DNA from: Campanula takesimana
Lineage: Eukaryota; Streptophyta; Magnoliopsida; Asterales; Campanulaceae
Direction: 5' to 3'
Assembly (NCBI GenBank): GCA_026119855.1
Contig: JAOWBW010000060.1
Span: 2,108,001 to 2,172,000 of the forward strand
Length of the DNA stretch: 64,000 nucleotides
The first letter of the stretch is position 1, and each line of letters starts with the position of its first letter. The position numbers and the translations under genes are program-made. Below are positions 10,324 through 19,942 of the stretch, piece by piece. The notes under the pieces are model-generated. The model searched no databases. It saw only the letters and a program-made list of their open reading frames with translations, and had not been told where the DNA came from.

Positions 10324-10817
10324 GCGGGTGATCATTTCGAGGTTCGGCTTTCGAGCGCGGGCTCTCACATTGGTAGCATGGCCCAAATGTAGGAGTCGAC
10401 ATGAGCGTCGGGGAAAGAGTTGCCATTTAACTTGCCAATATCGGGCATCTTGAACTTTTCGGGAAGAGCCTCCATTGTGTTCATGGGGAGAGAAGCTTGA
10501 TGAAGATCGGTTCTTGGGCCCTTGTGCAAATTTAGCCCACTAAGCCTTTGGTCAATGTAGGACATGAGAGTGTTGACCAAACCGGTATCAATGCTTTGGA
10601 CCTTTCTTTCATTCGTGAGCTCTTTCAATTGGTTCTTGAGTTGAGCAACTTCTTTCATGTGGGCTGTTTTCACATGCTCGTAACAGGCTCACCATAAATC
10701 ATCCTTGCGGCGAACATTCTCGGCTAGTGTATCAACTTGCCCTTTCAATGGTTCCACCATGCGGAATAACCCTTCGTTGGACACGGGAATGCTGTTGTCG
10801 TTGCCGTTTGAAGCCAT
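10324..10817 (-). pseudogene. Gag N-terminal fragment of element B (Tat-like)
   Basis: On the minus strand a frame starts MASNGNDNSI at 10817 and continues to about 10365. It has an in-frame TGA at 10689-10691 after the first ~42 residues. The second part has a predicted coiled-coil stretch (VAQLKNQLKELTNERK) and then ALPEKFKMPDIGKLNG. The 'LPEKFKMPDI.KFNG' pattern just before the capsid-like domain is typical of plant Ty3/gypsy Gag. Everything downstream is lost where element A begins at 10323. A remnant, not a working gene. Confidence 0.8.
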
Positions 10818-12043
10818 TGGACCTATGGAGAGAACACGGTTGATCTTAGGATGTCCCCACAAACACCTTTTGAGTAAAATGATTTCACCCACAAACAAGA
10901 AAAGACTCAACCACATAAGAAAATGACTCTTTTTTATTTATTTATTTACAAAGTCGGAAGGACATAGTCCTTTTTGGGGTTTCTAGAAAAAATAGTGGAA
11001 TCGTCACACTAGTATATAGACCTTCTCGCGGTCCCATATACTCATCGGATTCCACCACGCTTGTGATACCTACATGTGACGGGATTAAACTAAATTAATG
11101 TCATAAAGCATACATGCGGGGATGGATTTTTTATTTTCATCCAAAATAACCACTTTGGGGACTGATTTTTATTGCGTCCGTTGCAACAAATTGGCATGTA
11201 TGATTTGAATACATTAGTTTAGGGAAATCTCGGCACATGAAAACCGACTTAGTCACGGAGTGTTAGACCCTAGACTAGAATTGTGTGGCTTGTGCTCGGC
11301 TAAAGAGAGGCTTAAAGGTCACCCCCGGCATGTAGTCGTGAACTACGCCACGGGCTGAGGTTTACCGCTTCGGAAGAGTCAAGGTCGGGTGGAGCTTGAA
11401 ACTTCCTAAGACGGGCCTCGACGGGTTTGGGGTTGGACTTGTGCGACTCGATAGTGAGCAGTTGATAAGAATTGTGCGCGTAGTGTGAGGTCTAACAAGT
11501 GACAAAATATTTTTTTTTTCAAATGAAATAAAAAAAAATAAGCACGTAATTTACAACTTTCGAATCACACGTGTGACCGATAAAAATGAATAAACAAAAG
11601 TAAAAGGGGGTGTATGCAGGCCCGGTGCCCACACACTGTCAAAACTACCCATTCTGTTCACTGTTCTGTTTACTATTCTGTTCTGGAAAATGGCCCAGAA
11701 GCGCGCGACTCAGGGCAGTTACGTGGGAAGTGCGCGCATTGCGCCATGAATGTGGGAGGCGCGCGCATCTGGGGTACCTGTCAGAATGTCAGAAGAAACC
11801 ACGGACTCAGGGGATTGCCCTGGTCCCAAATTATATAACTTTCCCCTGCAGAAACTTGTTAGCATAGAAATATGAAACTTGAAGGACAAGATGGAAGGTG
11901 TGCGATTCTGGTAATAAGGGTCGGACGCGCGCGCTTTAGGCCAAGAAAGCCGGAGGCGCGCGCTTCCTACCCTTTTTACCAGAATGCCCAGAAAACAGAT
12001 ATAAGAACACCAAAAGCAGAAAATGCAAGTTTAACCCTCTATG
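10818..12043 (-). other. 5' leader of element B, no ORF
   Basis: Long untranslated leader between the primer site and the gag start, as is usual in Tat/Ogre elements. It carries two triplets of GCGCGC words, each with exact 29-bp steps (11702/11731/11760 and 11899/11928/11957). Otherwise only simple runs are seen, such as poly(T) at 11507-11519. Confidence 0.65.
11698..11966 (-). promoter_or_regulatory. GCGCGC word triplets, 29-bp steps (B leader)
   Basis: Cluster 1: CGCGCGAC, TGCGCGCAT and CGCGCGCAT at 11702, 11731 and 11760. Cluster 2: TGTGCGATT, CGCGCGCTT and CGCGCGCTT at 11899, 11928 and 11957. Every step is 29 bp. The LTR of the same element carries a third triplet with the same step (13093/13122/13151). 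Function is inferred only from regularity. Confidence 0.5.
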
Positions 12044-12062
12044 TCCCCAGGGGAGTCGCCAC
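12044..12062 (-). other. Primer-binding site of element B
   Basis: Minus strand reads GTGGCGACTCCCCTGGGGA directly after the LTR end GGGGTATCTACA. One base differs from the site of element A. Same Arg-tRNA type. Confidence 0.8.
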
Positions 12063-13336
12063 TGTAGATACCCCGGGAAAACCCCACTTGGCTAGAGCGG
12101 TGAATTATCCTAGGATGTCTAATTGATTTTAGAGTCGCCACCTATGTTTTAGAGGAACATAAGAAAAAACTAAAGAAAGCCAATTTTTGTACGAAAACCA
12201 GAGATTCGGGAGAGAAAGGATTCGGGGGTTAGGTGACGGAATGGGAAGTACTTAAACACCCACTCCGCCCCGCTTACGCGGGGTCTTGCTACTTTTGGTG
12301 TTCTAATTCATGAGAAAGTCCTTCGATTTATTAATATACGAGTGCTAACAATTACAATGAAAAGAAAGGGAAAACAAAAAGAAAAATGATTTTATTGATT
12401 TAATTTATGCTAAAGATTACATGTTGAATTATCTTAACAATTACATTAATAATGAAATGGGGAGATTAAAGTAGAGATTAAAATGTAGGGAGATAACCTT
12501 ACCCAACTTTAATGTAGTAAAGTGGTCATTTGGTCATGTCCCATTTGATGAGGATTGCATACATTACTAAGACATGTGAAATAAGAGGAAAAGAATAAAG
12601 TACCTTAAGAAAGTGGGCTTCAAACTTGGACTTGAAAATGGTGTTGTTGTAAGACAATTGTTGTAGAACAATTTTTGTAGAGTTTTGTTGTGTTAAACTC
12701 TTGTTGGGAGAACTCTTGTAAAGAGAATTCTTGGGAGAATTGTGTATAGTGTATTTGTGTAGAGATTTCAAGTAAAAAAAAAAGGTCCTTTCTAAGGTAG
12801 AAGAAGGTGATTTTTATAGGTAAAAAGGAGAGGGAAAGGTTGGAGGGAAAAGATGATCATCCATGTGAAATGGAATTGACCAATCAAAAGTAAGATAAAT
12901 AAAAAAATAAATGAAAAAAATAAAAGAAAATCAAATAAAATAAAAAGGAAATATTTTGTTTTAAAGAAAAGGCTTAGAATGTGGGATTGGGAGTTATGAA
13001 ATAAGGGGGGATGAATGTGGATGAAAAAGGAAGTGTTTGTGATCAAGAAAATGGAGGGAAAAGGCTGCAATCCGTAACTGCCATAATGGGAAGCGCGCGA
13101 GTCCCGCTTTTGGGGCGAGAGGCGCGCGCGTCCCGTTGACAGTGTCGGAGGCGCCCGCGGGTAAAAATGACAGAAAGACAGAAATGACTCTAAAATTAAT
13201 TCTGTTATGCAGTTTAGTCCAAAACTAACATAATCAGTTAGGAACTTAACGGAAGGAACAGAAATTAACAAAAACAAGTAAAATAAAAATACTATGTATA
13301 CAATCGGGGTGAGAGGTCCAAGGCGGGGTGTCTACA
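12063..13336 (-). repeat. 5' LTR of element B (1274 bp)
   Basis: Minus-strand termini are TGTAGACACCCC and GGGGTATCTACA. The TATA box is TATAAAAA on the minus strand (12811-12818). The flank 13337-13341 (GTTAG) would be one target-site copy; the partner is beyond the window. GCGCGCG words occur at 13093, 13122 and 13151 (29-bp steps). The 3' LTR of B is not in the window. Confidence 0.88.
12811..12818 (-). promoter_or_regulatory. TATA box of LTR B
   Basis: CCTATAAAAATCACC on the minus strand, inside the LTR. Confidence 0.55.
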
Positions 13337-13389
13337 GTTAGGTCTATGGTTATTAGATATATTAAATGGGCCTAATGCAAGTGGGATAT
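13337..13389 (+). mobile_element. 3' internal end and polypurine tract of copia element C
   Basis: The last bases before the LTR read GCAAGTGGGATAT, the 'CAAGTGGGA' polypurine form usual in plant copia elements, followed by TGTTGG. The rest of C's internal region was split off by insertion of B and lies outside the window. Confidence 0.75.
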
Positions 13390-14220
13390 TGTTGGTGTGT
13401 ATGCCCTAGGCATGATATTATGATGTTTAATGTTATCATTTTATCCATTAGATATAGAGATGTTACTTGATTATTATTTGATGTTACATGTTTTTTTAAT
13501 AATAATCTCCCTCCCTAGAACTTATAAATAACTAGTATAAGTTTAATAGATAATCATGTGATGATTATGTGTATGTGATACGACTTATGGGTACTTGTTG
13601 GTGAACATAGTACTGGACTTGATTCGTTTATAAGATTTATGTCATGGTCAAATTTCATAATTAAATCTCATAATAGTTATATTATTAGAATCCTTAGACC
13701 TGAGATTATTACGTTCTTGAACATAATGAACATTATGTTTGACATATTCAAACGTTACTCTTAACCAAGTAATCATAAAGGATATGATTGGCGTGATCGG
13801 AGTTATGTAAGGAAGTGTAATAAGTCAAGATGGAATTTGTCCCTCTTCGTGAGAGATGTCAAGCTTGGGCCCCTCGATAATTAGTATTGATAAAATGCAT
13901 GGCCATGCTCAAATGAATTGATGAGATCAACGTCATTTGTATTATCAATGTATTTGGAATCGATAAAAGTATTGAACAATGTAAGTTGACCACGGACCAT
14001 GACATACATTCAATCGTGGATAAAGGGGTTGTGATATGTTCTATGAGGATAAATGAACTTTAATAAGTGATATTATTTGGGTAATCATGATGGCTTACTA
14101 GATTCCGCTCATTATTTATGAGAACGACTTTGGCCGGGCTCATTGTCAACTTAATATAATCCTATGGGGTCACACACAAAAGAACAAAACAATTAAAGGC
14201 TAAAAATGAGTTTCAGGGGT

Positions 14221-14368
14221 TGCACGGTCTCGTAGCAATTGTTGCACGGTCTCGTAGCAATTGTTGCACGCCCGTTTTGGACAGAAGGGTGCAGAAATCT
14301 GGAGTTAGTGCACGGCCATGAACCTTAAAGGACTCAGTCGTGCACCTGAAAGGACTCGTCCGTGCATG
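14221..14368 (+). promoter_or_regulatory. TGCACG word array upstream of LTR C TATA box
   Basis: TGCAC(G) words start at 14221, 14243, 14265, 14309, 14341 and 14363. Steps are 22, 22, 44 (2 x 22), 32 and 22 bp. The array ends 79 bp before TATAAAAG at 14448. The first two units are near-identical ~22-bp repeats, TGCACGGTCTCGTAGCAATT. Confidence 0.55.
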
Positions 14369-14447
14369 AGCTGGACTGGGCTGTTTTGTGATTTCGGATT
14401 TTTACGGGATTTGGCTTATTTCCCCTTAAATGTTAAGGTGTAATAAG

Positions 14448-14455
14448 TATAAAAG
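14448..14455 (+). promoter_or_regulatory. TATA box of LTR C
   Basis: TATAAAAGACCC within the LTR, downstream of the word array. Confidence 0.6.
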
Positions 14456-16593
14456 ACCCTCTCTTTGACCCTAATCAGTACCATAAGCCTCCATTGTATA
14501 GAGAAACAATATTCTTGTTCTAAGATTTATAATCAAAGATTAAAAAACCAAAAACTCATATAGCAAAAGAATTAAAATTCGATTTTTAATTATTGGATCT
14601 AGTATTCCGGATCAAGAATGATTTCTTCATATTAATTTCCATGTGGATATTTATAGACGGTGATTTTTTTTATCATCTTCAAGTTCGTGTTCCTGCGATT
14701 GTGATTTGAAGAACGCTTGGAGGAAAATTCAAATCTCAAACTTTGAGGATTCGAAGATCTAAATTTTAAAAGCATCACAACGGTTAGTATTTTAAATTCA
14801 TCTAGTATTTATTTTAATCATTTTGAACGGATCTGGGATCTTGAGTTTTATTCTTGTTGTTTTCTACTGTGCATGTGTGCTCAAAAGCCAATACTTTCAA
14901 TATCCCACCGTCTCTTACAACTGCCCGTACAACCCAAGTCACCACTCGCACCTTATCTCCGCCATTGTCGCCTTTATCATTCCCTCAAGCCAACCTTGCC
15001 GCTGCCTTTTAACACCTCTAAAATGTAGCCTTTTGCTCGATTTCAAAATGACATTTCAAATGTGATTTCAATTTTTCCCTTTTTATTTTTTATTTTTGCC
15101 GAGATCATTAATTTGGAAGGTTTTAATTTGTTTATTGTGATATATCTTCTTTTTTATGCGACTTATGCTTGAATCAAGACTTCGGTTTGTTGTTTATGTG
15201 GATTATGCCCGGATCTGGACTTAGGATTTGAGAAATTTTGGGTTTTTATTTTAATTTTTTGATGTATTGGTGGTGATCTTGGTTTATGGGATTTTCAATT
15301 GAATTTTTGCTTTGAATTTCATGAGTATTGAATAATCTGAATATGAAGAGTTGTTGGTCATGTGGTGGTTATTGATGATGATGGTGGTGGTTAGATAATG
15401 GTGGTGTTCTCAGTACCATAAAGGTGACGGCTGTAATGATTATAGTAGGTGATGGTCGGTGGTGGTGTTGTTATGGTGTTAGGCAATTGGCAGAGACGGT
15501 GGCTTGATTAGGGGTGGTGAGGTATGAAAATGTAAAGAAATAATCTAATTAATTTATAATTAATAATTTAATTAAAAATAGGAAAGTTAGAATAACTATT
15601 AAAAAATTATAGTAATTGTTAAATTTTATAACTTTATTTTTTAAGACAATCTATTTGATTATGTAGAAGGAATATATGATAACTAAATAATTTATTTAGT
15701 AAAATCATAAATTTAATGTTTGGTATTTTTCAATACATTTAGTAATATCAAGCATTTTTTAAAAACAAAACATGAGAAAGTATTTTAAATATTTTAAATT
15801 TATTTTTTTAGGAAATATAAAGTAATTACTTTTCTTAGAAAAATAATACATGAGAAAGTTTTTACATTTTCACCCCTTATTACTCCCACCTCATCACTTT
15901 TTGTCAACTTGTAAGCCAACTCAGCTAATTGATGACGTCACATGTGTCACATAAGCGATTTAACGGCAAATTTGACAAAATTTGGATGGATGGACGACAT
16001 GGAACACAAATAAGTAGAATAGTGATGAAAATGTAACACGCAACGGATCGGTGACCAATAGGAAAAAATTATGTGACCTTTGAAGCATTTAACTCATGCA
16101 CTAATGTCATTTATTTTAAAATACATCTAAGAAAATATGTGTATTAACCCTCATGCATTATACACCCATAAATAATTATCTTCTGCATTTATATACCTAC
16201 TTTATAAATTACCCATCTACTCATTAATTTATCATCTTTTGAATTTCATCCACATTTTCTTACCCCCTCCCACATATTTTAAACCACACTTAGTTAAAAA
16301 CCTTCAAAATTCTCCCTCAATGTGAAAAAAAAAAATGTCAAACTTCTTACTTCATTTCGTTGAAAGCCAAAGCATGAATGAAATGACACTCTAGTCGGAC
16401 GTATATGAAAGTAAGTTTTCTTTTCACTCTAACTCTTTTATTGTGTGTGTTTTTTTAGTTTGTAATTCAATCCTAGTAGCATCTTTCGATAGGTTGTAAT
16501 AACCGAGCATATCGATAATGTTCGACAACTGTCCACCGAACATTTTCAATTTGTTCGCCTATGATCCATCGAACTTATTCGACCATTACCCAC

Positions 16594-16860
16594 TTAAAAG
16601 TTTGTAAACGCTCTGGCGCTTTTAGCCGAACCATAGTTTCTATAAAGGTAATTGATTAAATTCTTTAAAGTCTTTGTGGTGTTCAAACACATTGTCAACG
16701 GGCGAGCATCCGCTTTACGACGTTCTGCATCCGCTTTACGACGCTCTACATCCGCTTTACGACGCTCTGCTTCTCTTGCTCTCCTCTGCACATATATGTC
16801 AACACTACACATAGACAAAAAGAAAATGAACATTATTGTCAAAAGATATTGTTCTTCCAT
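16594..16860 (-). other. Small ORF with heptad repeat, 88 aa, doubtful
   Basis: A minus-strand frame begins MEEQYLLTIMFIFFLSMCSV (a hydrophobic stretch). It then has three copies of ERRKADA/V encoded by a 21-bp direct repeat (about 16705-16771), then an unremarkable tail. The charged heptads would form a helix. I do not recognise the protein. It could be an exon of a decayed gene or a chance frame over a minisatellite. No start context or neighbouring exon was identified. Confidence 0.25.
16700..16775. repeat. 21-bp tandem repeat (3 copies)
   Basis: CATCCGCTTTACGACGCTCT repeated three times with one or two changes. The unit length is a multiple of three, which keeps a frame open on both strands. 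Confidence 0.85.
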
Positions 16861-18250
16861 AATTAATTGTCTAATTAGATCGAGGATGTTCGGTTCCTGC
16901 TAACCGAACATGTAAAACCACCATAAATTTTTTCAAATTGAAATTATCAACTATCAACCACAAACAATATCGTTTCTGATGCATAACAATGTTAAAATAC
17001 ATGAAGAAATGTACATTTAACTGAATTATCAAGAGAAAATTTTACATTCACTTCTCAAATCAGAAATTTGTGTTTATGACTCAATTTGGACATTTTGCGT
17101 TAAATTTTGTATGCGTTCTTTTCCTTGATTTGCCTCTAATTAATATATGCCTTCAAAATTGCCCTAAAATGAATATGATTGAGAGATAACAAAAGAGAGT
17201 TGAAAACTAGGTTGAAATGGGTAAGGGGAAAGGAAGAAATCGTGAATTTTGATTTCCATCAAGTGGGTGTGTGGGGGTTTGTTTTTAGGGGTTCAAAAGG
17301 ATGAAACAGGAAGAGGAGTGGGTGTATCTAGCGTTTAGAATTGGTGGGTAAGCTTAGAACTCCAAGTATAAAAAATAATTTTATGGGTGTAAATAACAAC
17401 TCTTTATTTCTTTTGCCTTTTGACCTGATGGATAAAAATCCACTGTGTAATAAAATACCTTGCAAGTGTACAAGTGCCGAAGCAGCAGTATACAAAAGTA
17501 AGGGTCGAACCACAGAGACTTGAGTGAAAACAAGTATATTTAATTAATGTAAAATTATCCAGGGGTTTTTGTTTGAGAATATTTAACTAAACTACTAATG
17601 CAAGAATTTAAACTAATATTAAGAAAACAATTAAAAAAGAAGGATTTATCAAGGATGACAAGGGGTTCACGGATTAGATTCACAACTACCTTCACTTTAT
17701 GTTATGCTCATAATAATAAGATCAATCTCATTCTTGGGTTTGTTCACTTTAGTAAGAATTGGGACGGTTCGGTCGCCGGATTGCAATCCTTTTATTTCTT
17801 TTATATTATACTTTCTGCTAGGTCTACACAATATGCAAGAAATTCATGAAGCACTCAAGAACATATAAACCTAAATCCTTTTGACTTCCACTAGGTCCTC
17901 AATTGAATTTAATCATCAAAACAATGGTCAACGTATTATCACCCACGCTAGTGCAGTAATAAATACCCAATAATTCTAAAGTCAATTTATATCTTAATAT
18001 ATAATTGAAACTAAAGAATTTAACATGAAGAATATTTTGATGAACAAGAATTAATATTGAATGGAATAATTAAATCTATAGCATAAAGATCTAGTATTTG
18101 CTACTACCAATCCATGAATCTAGAAATTTAGCTACTCGTATTCATAACAAAAGAAACAAGAAAAATAATAAAGAACATCAAAACCTGAAATAAATTGATG
18201 AAAATCTTGATACAACTCTTGAATCTTTGAATAAAGTATATGAAGTGGTA

Positions 18251-18258
18251 TATTTATA
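18251..18258 (-). promoter_or_regulatory. TATA box of solo LTR K
   Basis: TGTATAAATATACC on the minus strand. Confidence 0.5.
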
Positions 18259-18339
18259 CAAAGGCTAAGGAGGTGTAAAAAATAGGAAAACCCTAGGATT
18301 CCTTATTGAAAAAGGATAAATAAAAGCTGGTGGCCGAAA

Positions 18340-18512
18340 TTCCCCAGGAGCCCTTGGTATTTTTGGGTTTCCAGAAAAGTCCTTGAAAAATTCCCCAAAG
18401 GTCCTCCAAAAATTCCAGAAAAGCCCTTAGGATTTTGGAAATTACTAAAAAGCCCAACATATTTTGCATAATGTCTCAAAGGTCCCTGGAAAATTCCCCT
18501 AAGGTCCCTGGC
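18340..18512 (-). promoter_or_regulatory. Phased GTCC/GCCC word array upstream of LTR K TATA box
   Basis: Words of the type (A)GTCC/GCCC, mostly preceded by TTCC at a fixed distance, occur at about 18350, 18379, 18401, 18423, 18452, 18482 and 18504. Steps are 29, 22, 22, 29, 30 and 22 bp. The array begins 81 bp from the TATA box (18251-18258). Confidence 0.45.
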
Positions 18513-19942
18513 TATGTCTGCGCACATGGAGTGGGCACTCAAAAGTCAGACCTGCTGGACTTTTCGGATGCTAAAATCTGGTGTTGTACCATTGCTTCGA
18601 CGACTTGTACGTTTTACGCGCAAACTTCCGAAGGCCATAACTTCGTCATACGAACTCCGATTTGGACGTGCCAACTATCGTTGGAAATCTCTTTTTGAGT
18701 ACTATCCAATGGACTTGATTTATAATAGGTCACATCTCTTTATATTTATGCTATGGTCCGTTCTTTATCCTTCATTTTCGCACTTTAACGTACAAGAATC
18801 CGTACATTCTTTCGCTCCTTCCCTGTACTCATAAATACTCCAAAAACCATCAAATCACCCAAGGTTGAGCATCTAATAAGTCATAGAAGTATATGATTTG
18901 GATGGTTAAAAACACATCCATCATGACCCTTGAAATTTGAAAATGAATCTGAACCCCCCCTGCACCCTTCATATAAAACTACTCCCTCCGTATAAGAGTC
19001 TTACTTTCTATTTCTGTACGTGTCAGATAAAGTCCTTTTCTAGGCATATGATGGAAAATTATGAATAGTGTTTTTGACAAATTTGTCATTTCTTATGTTC
19101 TTATATTATAATCACAAAAAAATAATACTTACTAACTTATTTTTGCCCATTTGCACTGTGTATATTGCTTTGGAGCAGTGCCGGCTCAAGGGGGAGGGGA
19201 GGGTAGGCACCCGCCCAGGGCCCACGATGATAACGGGGCCCTGACTTTTATAGTATATGTATACATTATGTTTAATTTTAATTTCAAATTTAGTATTATT
19301 TTTTGAGCAGTAAAGTTTCTATTAATTTATTTAAATAAATTGTATACTTGGTATAATATAAAGAAGAAGCGATGGTAAGGGGGGCATTAATATTTTAAAT
19401 TTTTTTTACTTGACATAATAATTTGGTTTAGTATGTTATATTATAAGCTATAAACACGTGAGATAGATGTAGAGCATATGTTTCTAATGAAAACCGTCGT
19501 ACATTATAAAAAAACAATTTAATGCAAATGATGATTATGATGAGGCAATGTTATCACCTGAGGAGTCTTTTAGACTTAACTAATTTGTAGTTATTGTGGA
19601 TATAGTAGTTACCTCATTAGCTATTAGTTTTGAAACATTAAAAATATTCAAAAAGTATTTTTGGATATTTGTATAATTCAAAGTAGTTGAAGTCCTTGGA
19701 TTATGATAAATTAAGAAAACTTTCCATGGAGTTCACTACTTTCTTTTTCTCATGTGTCCGATGTAATTTAGATGATTTATTTTTCGAATTGAAAGTGTTA
19801 CATATGACTTTTCAAAGCGGGTTAATACAATTTCTTGAAATACTTGTTTGTCAAAGATGTTGATTGTTAAACCAGCATTAGCATTGCTTATTGAATTTTG
19901 TTAACTATGCATGTGTCATAATATCATTTTTTTTCTCAAAGT

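Larger units (their letters stand above)
13390..14899 (+). repeat. 3' LTR of copia element C
   Basis: Starts TGTTGGTGTGTATGCCC after a polypurine tract. It is homologous along most of its length to the LTR of D (41443-42619), for example GATTTATGTCATGGTCAAAT, GAACATTATGTTTGACATAT and the AACGGATCTGGG tail. The 3' edge is uncertain: it may end near AAAGCCAATA (14893) or CTTTCA (14899). ATAT flanks both possible ends. TATA box TATAAAAG lies at 14448-14455. Confidence 0.75.
14900..17425. other. Non-coding stretch, no recognised gene
   Basis: AT-rich DNA with a T-rich segment (15060-15300), a GGT/TGG-rich stretch (15360-15540) and A/T-rich sequence to about 16480. No frame has recognisable protein features except the small repeat-bearing frame near 16594-16860. 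A pair of GTTCGGT and ACCGAAC words (16555-16905) suggests an unidentified old insertion. Confidence 0.55.
17426..18923 (-). mobile_element. Solo LTR K
   Basis: Bounded by TGATGGAT at 17426 and ATCCATCA ending at 18923. Perfect 5-bp duplications TGACC lie at 17421-17425 and 18924-18928. No internal region is present, so this is the product of LTR-LTR recombination. The U5 end is closely related, in opposite orientation, to solo LTR I (56542-57865): both share CAAGTGTACAAGTGCCGAAG and GGGTCGAACCACAGAGACTT. Minus-strand TATAAATA lies at 18251-18258. The lineage is uncertain; no primer site survives. Confidence 0.92.

Noticed and set aside
13390..14899. Possible protein-coding frame at 14823-15065
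   Set aside because: It begins inside the LTR of C and crosses its end; composition is that of non-coding DNA.
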